DNA from: Cepaea nemoralis
Taxonomy: Eukaryota; Mollusca; Gastropoda; Stylommatophora; Helicidae
Direction: 5' to 3'
Assembly (NCBI GenBank): GCA_014155875.1
Contig: JACEFZ010011456.1
Span: forward strand, 214,501-278,500
DNA: 64,000 nt
Every line of letters begins with the position of its first letter. Positions within the stretch are counted from its first letter, which is position 1. The notes below the pieces were generated by a model, which worked only from the letters and a program-made list of their open reading frames with translations, did no database searches and was not told where the DNA came from. This document shows positions 1 through 9,379 of the stretch, piece by piece. A program made the translations under genes and the position numbers.

Positions 1-262
1 GGAAAATGCAAAAAAATACCATGGTTGGACAGAACGACATTTGAGACAGTTCTTCAAGAAACAGAACTGTATATTGATTAGAGAAACTAGACATTGACAG
101 TGACACCTGGCGCAGTTGATGGCGAAAGATCATGGGGAACGCTAAGAGAGAAATACCTGGATAATCATGACATGAACAGAGAGCAGATCCAAAATGGTCA
201 TCATGTGAGATGACATGTGTGACATCCCATGCTTATCAGCGTGGCACATGATGATGATTATT
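1..262 (+). mobile_element. LINE family 1, 3'-end fragment
   Basis: The sequence matches, with many substitutions, the last part of the better copy ending at 17885 (AAATGCAAAGAATACCATGG region, then the stretch ending GGCACATGATGATG). It is a decayed 5'-truncated RTE-like retrotransposon with the usual (GAT)n-like tail. No open frame remains. It may start before the window. Confidence 0.75.
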
Positions 263-270
263 ATTTTTAG

Positions 271-398
271 TCTGTTTTGTTAAAGTCACGTTTTGTTTTC
301 AGTCAGTTCTGTTAAAGTCACATATTGTTTTCAGTCAGTTCTGTTAAAGTCACATACATTTTTCTGTCAGTTCTGTTTAAAGTCATAGTTTTGCCTAG
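271..398 (+). repeat. Short tandem array ending at a 3' splice site
   Basis: About four imperfect copies of a ~32-bp unit (TTCTGTTAAAGTCACATATT followed by GTTTTCAGTCAG) run directly into the acceptor of the next exon. The last copy is shortened and diverged and supplies the real pyrimidine tract and AG (TAGTTTTGCCTAG). Upstream copies carry their own TTTTCAG. Confidence 0.7.
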
Positions 399-548
399 GT
401 ACTGGAGGATCCCAGCCCTGGTTACCCCTGTGCTGACCTGGCCTTCACCAAACTAAGGGCCTACATCTACGCAATACTGCTGCCAACAGATAAGACGTCA
501 GTTACAGAAATTGGTCGCACACCCTACCAGCCTGTCCAAGAAATTATA
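399..548 (+). CDS. Unidentified host gene, internal exon 1 of 5 visible
   Basis: This 150-bp phase 0-0 exon lies between the acceptor TTTTGCCTAG and the donor GTAAGT. It encodes 50 residues starting VLEDPSPGYPCADLAF and ending TPYQPVQEII. The reading joins in phase to the exon at 3618, and the chain continues through 7030, 10571 and 25105 to a stop, which is strong internal evidence for one gene. Upstream exons lie outside the window. I do not recognise the protein; nothing in this exon is a known catalytic motif. Composition is that of a soluble or membrane-peripheral helical protein. The phase continuity across four introns makes a chance combination unlikely. Confidence 0.8.
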
Positions 549-724
549 GTAAGTGGATTTAATTTCATTTGACTCTTCTTTTTGTTTTCTCAACAAACAA
601 GTTATTTTCAAACTTCCAAACCGTTATTGCAACAAGCCCACATGACTTGTATAACTGAGAATATTGTAGCAAGGTTGAAACCAGATCGCTGAACTGCTTT
701 GTCTCACCGAGTTGCTAAATAGTA

Positions 725-2047
725 GGGGCGTTCATTTGAAATCCGTTCGTGTGGCACCGCACGTAATTACGTACGTTGACCATGATCATGTCATAGTCAT
801 GTGATAAGTACTGAACAGTGAATAAAAGAGCACGTGCTTATCGTCCCATGATGCATAGGTTCTGTTTCTGACCGTTGAGAAAATGGCCAGGTTAATCCAA
901 AGAAGCTCAAAGAGCGGTGATTCAGTGTCTTTCATTTGAAGGATGTCGACCTGTGGACATTCATCGAAGAATGCAGGCAGCATAGGTTATCAAATGTGTG
1001 TCGAAGACAACAGTGACAGACTGGGCACAAATGTTTTGAAAAGGACATAAGTTCACGACAGATTTCGACGGCCGGGTCAAGCGCATATTGTTGCAACAGA
1101 AAAAAACCATCGCCAAAATTGATGCAGAAGTACAGATGAACCATTGTCAAAGCATACATTCGCTAGTGAAAGAATTTGATGTGTCAATTGGGACAATTCA
1201 AAAGGTCATTCGTAAGAAACTGCAATATCGGAAGGAGTGTTCACAGTGGGTACCATGGATGTTGACCGACCACCAAAAAAGAGGAATGCATAGGATGGTG
1301 TTTGAACCACTTGCTGCGTTACAGAGTGGAGGGTGATGCATTTCTCTTCCGCATAGTGGCAGGCGATGAATCATGATGTCACCACTTTGAGCCAAGCAGC
1401 AAAAGAGAGAGCATGCAATGGAAGCATGCTGGATCACCAAAAGCCAAAAAATTCAAGTTACAGGTTTCCGCTGGTAAGGTTATGCTGGGCGCATTTTTTT
1501 ACCATGAAGGGTTATTGTTGGCCAACTTTAAAGACCCTGGTGTCAACATCAACTCTACCCACTTCTTGGAAACACTAAACAAGTTGCAAAAAGCCATCAA
1601 GAATAAACGAACCGGCATGCTTTCTCGCGGTGTGATTTTGTTGCACGATATTGCTCGTCAGCATGTCACAAAGATTGTGTGGGAAGCATTAGCAAGGAAG
1701 AAGTGGGAAATTCTGCAACATCCAGCCTATAGTCCTGATTTGTCACCATATGATTTTCATTTGTTTGGACCTCTAAAAAAAGCTCTCAAGGGGCAACGAT
1801 TTCACACAATGCAGACGTAATGAACATGGTAAACACTTGGTTCAGTGAGCAACCACAATCCTTTTTTGTGGACCCCTACCTAAACAATGGGATGCTTGCC
1901 TGAATGCCAACGGCGACTTCTTCTGACCAACCCATGGTGCATAATTCATTCAAAATGAATGCTTTGTTTAATTCTACCACACCTGTTAATGTTTCTTTCA
2001 TGCTTTTGTAATAGCGCCATTGGAACGGGTTTCAAATGAATGTCCCC
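725..2047 (+). mobile_element. mariner-family DNA transposon, degenerate
   Basis: Terminal inverted repeats are GGGGCGTTCATTTGAAATCC at the left and GGATTTCAAATG-like (CGGGTTTCAAATGAATGTCC) at the right; the 1.32-kb length is usual for mariner. The left end abuts TA (723-724); the matching TA on the right has mutated. The interior is a broken transposase gene. It lies in the intron between 548 and 3618. Confidence 0.85.
957..1822 (+). pseudogene. mariner (SETMAR-like) transposase pseudogene
   Basis: Frames are interrupted by stops and shifts. The N-terminal part (1088-1336) contains helix-turn-helix-like sequence and the family motif WVPWMLTDHQK. The C-terminal part (1413-1820) has SAGKVMLGAFFY, LLHDIARQH (canonical LLHDNARPH, catalytic Asp kept) and YSPDLSPYDFHLFGPLKK (third catalytic Asp of the DD34D triad in YDFHLF). 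This is the mariner DDE transposase that cuts and pastes at TA. It is inactive because of frameshifts around 1336-1410 and the loss of the Asn-Ala-Arg-Pro-His residues. Confidence 0.88.
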
Positions 2048-2404
2048 ATGCAACTGTCTTTGAAAATTGCAAAATGATCACCTTAAGAATTGCTGTCTGC
2101 AGTTGCCACTTAACAGTTGTCATCACTACTACATGGAGGATCCATGGTGAGAGATTGCAGTGTCCACATCAGAAGGTACTAGTATAGGGCTTGGAATGAT
2201 TGCAAGAGCTACTGGTATTTCATTGGCATCATACAATCCCCCCGATCTCTTGGGTAATGAGACCGGATGTCTAGTCTTTTTTGGATAAGAGTAAAAAAAA
2301 AATGTAGGTCACTTATTTAAGTTTTGCACATTACAAATCTCACAGCAGTTGGAAAATCACACATCCCCTGATCAATTGGGTAGTGAAATTCAAATCCTAG
2401 CCAG
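2048..2404. other. Intronic sequence without a recognisable gene
   Basis: Some phrases (CTCTTGGGTAATGAGACCGG, CAGCAGTTGGAAAATCAC) resemble the middle of SINE B, so an eroded copy may be here. No open frame is convincing. Confidence 0.35.
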
Positions 2405-2726
2405 GTCAGCATGGCCGAATGGATAAGAATGCACGTTCTTAAACATCCAGTGTGCTGACGCCGAAGTAAAGGCTCAACCCCTACACTGGACAATTGGACT
2501 AAAATGTTGACCTCTCGTCCTTGACTTGGGGACGTAAATTAAAAGTACCTCTGAAGTCTGAGTGGGTTTGCTTGATAGCGAGGGACACTGTTTATAGGGA
2601 AATCTAATCCACATGCAAAATTCAGTCTAGAAGTAGTGTATGGAACTACTAGAAGTAGTGTATGGAACTACTAGAAGTAGTGTATGGACTACACATGAGT
2701 TCAAAGCGATTGTGCAAAAAAAAAAC
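2405..2726 (+). mobile_element. SINE A, tRNA-Leu/Ser-like head
   Basis: The 5' head GTCAGCATGGCCGAATGG is an A-box of a class-II tRNA and AGGCTCAACCCC is a B-box, so RNA polymerase III could start here. The body has TTGACTTGGGGACGTAAATT and ends near ATGAGTTCAAAGCG plus an A-rich tail. This copy has a three-fold tandem expansion of ACTAGAAGTAGTGTATGG near the 3' end (2628-2686). Confidence 0.85.
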
Positions 2727-2744
2727 AACCTAGCCTTTATGGAT

Positions 2745-2885
2745 AATGACAGAAAACGGGAAGTCCCATGTGCAAGTTGTGCCCATGAAAAATTCCACAG
2801 CCGTTGGAAATTGCAAAGAGTAGGCTGTAAAACCACTGCCCTGGCAAAATTGTTAGGAAACGTTAAATGTACCCACAGGTAGATA
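2745..2885 (+). mobile_element. SINE B internal fragment (weak)
   Basis: The stretch GCCGTTGGAAATTGCAAAGA then CCCTGGCAAAATTG parallels the middle of the SINE B copies at 18975 and 60456. Both ends are missing. Confidence 0.45.
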
Positions 2886-3004
2886 GAGCGCGTTATCTTG
2901 GATGGGATCTGGCTAGAGGAAGTAAAACTGACACACGTACATGCAGAAGTGGGACAAGCAAATAACTTGATGTGACCCACTCTCCTTGACAGAGAAATAA
3001 AGAA

Positions 3005-3180
3005 GCCCCGGGAAGGTTAACCCGGTCAACAAATGCCCGCAGAACTCGGTCTGTCGGCCTAACGGCGCAAGAACACAGCTCTGCTGTAAACAGGCACAAC
3101 GCAATCACGTCCGGAAAAAAAAACTCCGGATGAATGCAGAAGAAGAGGAAGAAGAAGAAGAAGAAACAAAGAAGAAGAAT
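3005..3180 (+). mobile_element. SINE C with (GAA)n-type tail
   Basis: The conserved body runs from GGGAAGGTTAACCCGGTCAA through GTCGGCCTAACGGCGCAAGA and CAGGCACAACGCAATCACGT to CTCCGGATGAATGCAGAAGA, then purine triplets. Near-identical copies occur at 16765, 23158, 39091 and 46109. Its ends were defined from the copies with exact target duplications. Confidence 0.85.
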
Positions 3181-3181
3181 G

Positions 3182-3596
3182 CTACATTGGTATGCTGACA
3201 TTCAGCCAGGGTCCCAGATTGTGAGAATTGTATGGTTTTTTGGCCCTGGTCATGCGGGAGTGTGGAGGAATGAACGGGCTGATAGGCTGGCAGGGAATGC
3301 ACCTCTTGGTGGTAGACTGCTTATGGACAAGGGAGAGGAGGTCGAGCGCCTGTGGGACCAGGTGAAGAAGGCGGGGGAACAGATTGAGAACCTGTATGTG
3401 GAAAGAATGATACTGCGGGGGATGGGCAGGGGTTCTGGAGAATCTCAAAACTGAGAGGGAAGACCAGGAGAACATTTAATCAGATAACGGTGGGAACGAT
3501 AAGTGGTTTGACTCTTCGCTGGCTGTTGAACGAGGGGACGTAGTGTGTATGGGAATGTCTTGAGTGCAGTGATGTCAGTTCTTAACTCAACTCAGA
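3182..3596 (+). mobile_element. LINE 3' fragment with RNase H domain (family 7-like)
   Basis: The frame at 3181-3454 contains IVWFFGPGHAGVWRNERADR, the C-terminal motif of a retrotransposon RNase H (PGHxGVxGNERAD). A second frame downstream reads ITVGTISGLTLRWLLNEGT. It is truncated and frameshifted and sits just upstream of the exon at 3618. Confidence 0.75.
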
Positions 3597-3617
3597 TATC
3601 CCATTGACTGTCTACAG

Positions 3618-3738
3618 GTGCTTAAAGCTGTTGACAGAAGAATCCCTGATATCAGGACAGTTAAAAGCAGTTCTTTTGCTCAGAATCTGCAAGTTTTTGA
3701 GCTCATTTTACAACATCAGGAACCATATGTGGGTCTGT
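3618..3738 (+). CDS. Unidentified host gene, internal exon 2 of 5 visible
   Basis: This is a 121-bp exon, phase 0 to phase 1. The acceptor is TTGACTGTCTACAG and the donor is GTGAGT. It encodes 40 residues, beginning VLKAVDRRIPDIRTVK and ending HQEPYVGL, plus the first base of a Trp codon completed by the next exon. It joins the exon at 399 in phase 0. Unlike the other acceptors of this gene, no tandem array touches this one; the base before it is LINE-derived. Confidence 0.8.
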
Positions 3739-4057
3739 GTGAGTAAATATTTAGTAGCATAATAATTGTTCTAAACTAAACAATGCTTATTCTTCATCCT
3801 CTTTTCATTTGCCTGGAATCAGCATTTATCTGCAGTTTTGTTTCCTGCTTGAACTGCACTGTTTTCTGTAAATCCTGCAGTTTCCGTCTTTAATGATTTG
3901 CTCAATTCTTATGCCATCTGCCTTCACAAGGCATCTGAGAAGAAGCTCCAGGAGCACGTTTGGACCCTTTTGAGACAAAGGGCCTGATACTTTACCATTC
4001 TGAGGCTTCATAATAGGGTGAGAACTTTAAATTTGCTGACAATGGCATATTTCATAT

Positions 4058-4254
4058 CCATCCATCCATCATCCATCATTCACCATCTCACTCGATCACC
4101 AGAGTCGTGGATCAGCTCAGTGTTCTTGTCTCGACCATGCCACGTCATCAAGCCATCCATGTATTTACTTCTCTGTCTTTCCCTTGTTCTTCTCCTCTTG
4201 ATCTTGCCAGTTGTCACCAAGCTCTCCAATTATTTCTTCTCATATTTTGACTGT
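4058..4254 (-). mobile_element. LINE family 1, 3' end (part 1)
   Basis: The sequence is the reverse complement of the 3' end of family 1 (CTCGATCACCAGAGTCGTGG and ATCTTGCCAGTTGTCACCAA shared with 22600-22800). It is split by the solo LTR and continues at 5008. Confidence 0.8.
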
Positions 4255-5007
4255 TGTCAGCGTCTCACACGCACACAAGTATTCTAACTCCTTCATACAC
4301 ACTCAAGGAAAAACGTCAGTCGTGCATATGGTTCTGTCCACACTGGATATTTATTCAGGCGAACCTGATCACAGTTGCAATTTGCACACAGGCGATAACT
4401 TCAATATATATACATACAAATGCCACCTTACATACGCTCATAGCACACAATCAATTACATAAGTCCTACACTCGCTATCTTCAACCTAGCACTCTCGCAA
4501 AAGCCGTTTCACTATTTCACTTGCTCAGAAAAACACAACGTCCTCCCCTGAAACTGTCAGTGTCCCGTCTGACGTGGTCAAGCTGGTCGGCTGGGTTCGT
4601 GGTCCTTGGACCCCATGCCGTTTGTGACCCCCGTGCTGTCACTACAGTCACGTCATACTGCAGTCCGTCCGTGTTAGGTTAGGTTATTCAGTGTACTGAC
4701 GTCTAGTCCGTTCAGGGCAGTGTCCCGTGAACTTATGCCCCTCCTATCACTCGGTCTTGTCCTGCCGGTGTCCTGTTGATGACATGACTGTGTCCCCACC
4801 TAAGTCCTGTCTCCGCTCTATCTACTGTCCTGTAGATGTCCTGTCTTATGACCACTCTGTGTCCTGACTTATGTCATATTTCTAAACTATCGACTATACT
4901 ATCGATGTCCTTACCTATGTCCTGTATGTCGTTATCTAGGTAGTCCTGCCTCTATTCTGTCCCTTGTCCTCTCTATGTCCTGTATCCACATTCCCAACAC
5001 CCTAACA
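4255..5007. mobile_element. Solo LTR (753 bp)
   Basis: The element begins TGTCAG and ends CTAACA, the usual TG...CA. It interrupts a family 1 LINE with an exact 5-bp duplication ACTGT (4250-4254 and 5008-5012). The interior has no coding capacity and a TATATATACATAC stretch near 4405. The features fit an LTR left after recombination between two LTRs of a retroelement; the superfamily cannot be told. Confidence 0.72.
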
Positions 5008-5052
5008 ACTGTCTACGTCTAATCTCTCTAATCAATTTACTGTATATTTCAT
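5008..5052 (-). mobile_element. LINE family 1, 3' end (part 2)
   Basis: CTGTCTACGTCTAATCTCTC and TAATCAATTTAC continue the LINE interrupted at 4254; compare 22830-22860. The element is 5'-truncated soon after. Confidence 0.75.
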
Positions 5053-5374
5053 ATAAGGTAGTGCAATGCACCTTCTGGCTGGCTGCCTCTTTCTTCAGCT
5101 CCTTATTTGCTAAAGCACAGACTGGGGTCTTACTCAATTGCGTAATCCATGATTTGGGAGTGGATTGTTGAAAACCAGAGCATACACCATTTACAAGTGG
5201 CTTCTGCACAGGGCATCGCAGTGGGTGCTCCTGCTCTGAGATCCTCTGCCACTTGAGTTCAGGTCCCACAAGGGACTGTGTATCTATGGTACGTGACACA
5301 GGTGTAGGACAGAAATCTTGCATGCAGTTTTGTAGAACCAGCAGGAGTGGTCTTATTGGTTTCTACCCTTTTCA
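5053..5374. other. Intronic sequence, nothing recognised
   Basis: There is no open frame with family resemblance and no repeat shared with the rest of the window that I can see. Confidence 0.4.
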
Positions 5375-5905
5375 CCTTACAGTTATCTGGCATCCACGGT
5401 GACCTGCATTAAGTACCCTTCTTATATGTCACTGTGGTCTTAAATTTCCCTCAGGTCTGCCAGCTTGCAGTTAGCTGACATCCACGGTGACCTGCATTAA
5501 GTACCCTACTTATGTGTCACTGTGGTCTTAAATTTCCCTCAGGTCTGCCAGCTTGCAGTTAGCTGGCATCCACAGTGACCAGCATTAGGTACCCTTCTTA
5601 TATGTCACTGTGATCTTTAATTTCCCTCATGTCTGCAGCCTTGCAGTTAGCTGGCAGATACGATGACCTGCATTAAATACCTGTCTTATGTGTCACTGCG
5701 GTCTTAAATTTCCCTCATGTCTGCAGCCTTACAATTAGCTGGCATCCATGGTGACCTGCATTAAGTACCCTACTTACATGTCACTGTGGCCTTATATTTC
5801 CCTCATGTCTGCCAACTTTCAGGTACCTGGCATCCACAGTTATCTGCATTAAGTACCCTTCTTGCATGTCACTGTGGTCTTAAATTTCCCTCACGTCTGC
5901 CAGTT
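5375..5905. repeat. Tandem array, six ~88-bp units
   Basis: Units are marked by GGCATCCACGGTGACCTGCA at about 5391, 5479, 5567, 5655, 5742 and 5830. Each unit includes GGTCTTAAATTTCCCTCAGG, a pyrimidine-rich stretch followed by CAG or CAT. The array is 1.1 kb upstream of the exon at 7030 in the same intron. Confidence 0.85.
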
Positions 5906-5919
5906 GGCTTACCACGCTA

Positions 5920-6072
5920 CAAGCAGCCAGAACTCAGCAAAGCCAAAGGGTTAAGAGTGCTTGCTCTTAAACTTCCTGTGTGCTAATGCTGAGGTAGCGG
6001 GTTCAGTCCTTACACCGATTGGTTGGACTTAAATGTTGACTTTTCATCCTTGGCTTGGGGACGTAAATTTCT
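5920..6072 (+). mobile_element. SINE A, eroded copy
   Basis: TGCTCTTAAACTTCC, GGTAGCGGGTTCAGTCC and GGCTTGGGGACGTAAATT follow the order of SINE A. It abuts an oppositely oriented copy, giving an inverted pair. Confidence 0.65.
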
Positions 6073-6345
6073 TTTAATTCAAGCATAGTCCATTCATGTG
6101 CTACTGCCTCTAGTTCACAGGGCTGATTTTTGCGTGTCGATTAGTTTTCTCTATTACCAATGTCCCTTGCTCAGGCGAACTTACTCTGACTTCTGAGATA
6201 CTTGTAATTTACGTCCCAAGTCAAGGACGAGAAGTCAACATTTTAGTCCAACTGTCCGGTGTAGGGGTTGAATCCACTACCTTAGGATCAACACACTTGA
6301 AGTTTCAGAGCAAACAGTCTTATCCATTTGACCATGCTGGCCCCT
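6073..6345 (-). mobile_element. SINE A, inverted copy
   Basis: The reverse strand reads from GGGCCAGCATGGTCAAATGG through CGGACAGTTGGACTAAAATG to the 3' part with GACGTAAATTACAAG. The 5' end lies directly against the 29-bp array that follows. Confidence 0.8.
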
Positions 6346-6349
6346 ACCG

Positions 6350-7015
6350 CTCTTGTGTTATATTACACATACTGAACCCTCTTGTGTTATATTACACATG
6401 CTGAACCCTCTTGTGTTATATTACACATACTGAATCCTCTTGTGTTATATTACACATACTGAACCCTCTTGTGTTATATTACACATACTGAACCCTCTTG
6501 TGTTATATTACACAAACTGAACCCTCTTGTGTTATATTACACATACTGAACCCTCTTGTGTTATATTACACATACTGAACCCTCTTCTGTTATATTACAC
6601 ATACTGAACCCTCTTGTGTTATATTACACATACTGAACCCTCTTGTGTTATATTACACATACTGAACCCTCTTGTGTTATATTACACATACTGAACCCTC
6701 TTGCGTTATATTACACATACTGAACCCTCTTGCGTTATATTACACATACTGAACCCTCTTGCGTTATATTACACAAACTTAACCCTCTTGCGTTATATTA
6801 CACAAACTGAACCCTCTTGCGTTATATTACACATACTGAACCCTCTTGTGTTATATTACACATACTGAACCCGCTTGTGTTATATTACACATACTGAACC
6901 CTCTTGTGTTATATTACACATACTGAACCCTCTTGTGTTATATTACACATACTGAACCCTCTTGTGTTATATTACACATACTGAACCCTCTTGTGTTATA
7001 TTACACATACTAAAC
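6350..7015. repeat. Minisatellite, ~23 copies of a 29-bp unit, ending at a 3' splice site
   Basis: The unit contains TACTGAACCCTCTTGTG and TTATATTACACA. It has no AG dinucleotide. The last unit changes to TACTAAACCTTCTTGTCACCAG, which is the acceptor of the exon at 7030. Each unit therefore repeats a branch-point-like TACTGAAC and a pyrimidine tract. Confidence 0.95.
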
Positions 7016-7029
7016 CTTCTTGTCACCAG

Positions 7030-7244
7030 GGCCATCATACTTCAATCTGTACGGCCTACGTAATGGCTTCCTCTGCTTCTTGCTGCGATACTTCCTCCTG
7101 ATGAACTGGGGCCAGAATTTGTTCATTTCTCCACAAGAGTTCTTCACCTTGGTGGCCTGGACGTTTGCCAACCATGACCAGAGCTACCATATGATGAGCA
7201 TCGTGCCAAGCCCACGCTGTGTGACTGTGCAGAGTTGGTTTTTG
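7030..7244 (+). CDS. Unidentified host gene, internal exon 3 of 5 visible
   Basis: This is a 215-bp exon entering in phase 1 (T plus GG gives Trp) and leaving in phase 0 at the donor GTATGT. It encodes 71 residues plus the split Trp. The hydrophobic run LRNGFLCFLLRYFLLMNWGQ may be a buried or membrane-touching helix; LFISPQEFFTLVAWTFANHD and MMSIVPSPRCVTVQSWFL follow. No catalytic signature is seen. The acceptor is the last, altered unit of the minisatellite at 6350-7015. Confidence 0.82.
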
Positions 7245-7317
7245 GTATGTGCTGTGTTGTTCTTGTTCTTCTTCTGTCAGTCGTTATTTTCTTCATGATC
7301 TGTTATGAAATGTTATG

Positions 7318-7525
7318 TAGAGATTGTTCTGGTGTCTGGCAGTAAACCTGGGAATGTGAGTGAAGAAATTAGGAAGAACTTGCAAGCTACAGATATGTGG
7401 TTTCTGAGAGTTATGATACGAATACCTCGGACTGCCAAAGTAGCTAATAATGAATGTCTGGAAGCGGCTAGTTGACGTACAACATTATATACAACTATAA
7501 AAAAAGAGTCAATTCTTTTATTTTC
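7318..7525 (+). mobile_element. LINE family 2, fragment (part 1)
   Basis: Translation in pieces gives QATDMWFLRVMIRIPRTAK, matching the reverse-transcriptase C-terminal region of family 2 at 15347-15944. A SINE A splits it; the rest resumes at 7808. Confidence 0.7.
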
Positions 7526-7807
7526 GCTCAATCGTTTTGAACTCAATTGTAGTCCATAAACACTACTTCTAATAGTGCTGGACTAAATTTTGCATGTGGA
7601 TTAGCTTTCTCTATTACCAGCGTACCTCACCATCAGGTGAACCCACTCTGAATTCAGAAGTACTTGCAATTTACGTCCCCCAAGTCAGTGGATGAGAAAT
7701 CAACATTTTGTCCAGGTGTCCAGTCTAGGGGTTGAACCCCTTACCATGACATTAGCTCACCGGATGTTTAAGAATGTGTGTTCTTATCCATTCAGCCATG
7801 CTGACCT
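7526..7807 (-). mobile_element. SINE A inserted in LINE family 2
   Basis: The reverse strand starts GGTCAGCATGGCTGAATGG, has GGTAAGGGGTTCAACCCC (B-box) and ends with CAAAACGATTGAGCG followed by an A-rich tail. The LINE sequence is continuous on either side of it. Confidence 0.85.
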
Positions 7808-8045
7808 CTGGAGGAGACAAATGATGTTTTTTCGTCATGTTATGATAAGAGAAGCATGGAAAAGTATCGGAAGATCAGCGGTAGAAGAGGCGAGGTTAGA
7901 CCAAGTCACGTGAGCTGGATGGCTTCAGACGGTGGCATAGAATAATATCGTCAATAGCATTGATCCATAACACCATGGACTGAGATCTGTGAAGAGACAT
8001 GAATGCATATGCCATTAGGCAAGGCACATAATGATTATTTATATT
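7808..8045 (+). mobile_element. LINE family 2, 3' end (part 2)
   Basis: The reading RQMMFFRHVMIREAWKS corresponds to RQTTFFGHVMRREALEN of the copy at 15347-15944; the 3' end GGCACATAATGATTATT is typical. Confidence 0.75.
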
Positions 8046-8109
8046 CACTTGGCCCGGTGTCTTTGTGGGGTGTAGTGTATGTGTTTATGTTTGTTTCTGT
8101 GCAGGATCT

Positions 8110-8600
8110 TAACATAGGTTTATTGTTTCGTGTTGCATTGCCATGTTACTACTACTGGCACCTTGCCGTCTTGACAGACGATAATTTGTTACATTGTGCT
8201 TCAAAAAGGCATAATAACTAAACCCCATGGTGGTAGCGGATGTGACCAATTCATGCTGTAAATATTCATCCACAGTGAATGCATGTGAACACATGGTTAT
8301 TTCCACCATCACGCACCATCTTATGTCTCACACACTTTGTGTCTGACTTATCTGCAATCATTTTCTTCTTTGCCTTTATTCCATTTCTGATCTTTGTCCT
8401 CCATGCAACACGATCGGCGGCGACTTGCTCCCAAGGTGCATTATCAATGCCTGTATCAATCATGTCCAGCTTACTCACATCTTTGTAACGTAGTAAAGGC
8501 CGACACCTCTCCTTAGCACAAAGCCTGGGCTGAATTGTAGAGACCATGTGTTGCCCATGCAGCATGATCCCTCTCTTTGCCTGTCTAGTTTACTCCAGAT
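8110..8600 (-). mobile_element. LINE family 5, 3' end
   Basis: The reverse frame 8565-8266 reads CRPLLRYKDVSKLDM, WEQVAADRVAWRTKI and VFTCIHCG, the C-terminal layout of metazoan LINE reverse transcriptases that end in a CxxC...H zinc motif. A second copy is at 57190-57445. It lies in the intron after the exon at 7030. Confidence 0.8.
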
Positions 8601-8834
8601 GAAATGTAACACCAACAGCAAACTGCGTCATTCATACCAAGAGTGCACTTTCTAGAAATCCCTGCGAAACACCACTTGAGCTTAGAGTCTGTGCTTTACG
8701 CAGCTCTCTCAAAAGGTGGCTTGCTATTCTGTGGAAACTAAGCCAGATATGGCTAAACCTGGCACATTGAAGTGGACACTCATGTCTTCAACCATTTTTG
8801 TTATTTTTAACACCCGTTTGCAAAGCCCCATTTC

Positions 8835-8975
8835 TGTATTTTCAGGGGCCTTTATTACCTGTTCGTTCAGAAAACAACGGCAAACTACTGAAAGTAAACT
8901 TGCCAAGAGATCACAAACACCCAAAAAATGCTGGGGTTGATTGCGATGTCCTGTAAAGGATATTTAATTAGTTAA
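8835..8975 (+). mobile_element. SINE D, 3' fragment
   Basis: ACAACGGCAAACTACTGAAA, CTTGCCAAGAGATCACAAAC and GATGTCCTGTAAAGGATAT match the second half of the complete SINE D at 61282-61532. Confidence 0.7.
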
Positions 8976-9220
8976 CTTTTTATTAGTTAGTTAGTTAGTC
9001 TTTCCTCTTGAGCCTAAGGCGGTGCATAGGGCAGAAGTCCTGACTCTCCATGCTTGGTGGTTCGCTGCTACCTGTTGTAGATCTTGGATATTTACTTGGC
9101 CATTGAATGAGCCTTCTCTAATGATGGTTCTACGCAGGGTCTCTCTTTTTATTATCTGTATGAAAATTGTCCATGATTCATATCTGCGTGCTAAGTCATG
9201 CCACAACCTCCTCACATATT
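8976..9220 (-). mobile_element. LINE family 6, 3' end with (ACTA)n tail
   Basis: The reverse frame contains ETLRRTIIREGSFNGQVN and IQDLQQVAANHQAWRVRTSA, identical in part to the copy at 49640-49920. The tail is (TTAG)n on this strand at 8976-8999. Confidence 0.85.
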
Positions 9221-9379
9221 AATTGGTTACGCAATGCATCGCATACATCTCTTAACTCTTTCTCTCCCGATTGGTTGTTATTTTAACTCTTTAACTACTA
9301 CAAGCTGCTGGCAATGCCACACTTCATGATGATGGAAAAAGAACTAATAATAAACCAGAACTTATCCAAAATTGTGTAA

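Noticed and set aside
2170..2300. Another SINE B copy
   Set aside because: Only one short phrase agrees; the order of the SINE is not followed well enough.
4670..4690. TTAGGTTAGGTT as telomeric repeat
   Set aside because: Only two units occur, inside a solo LTR.
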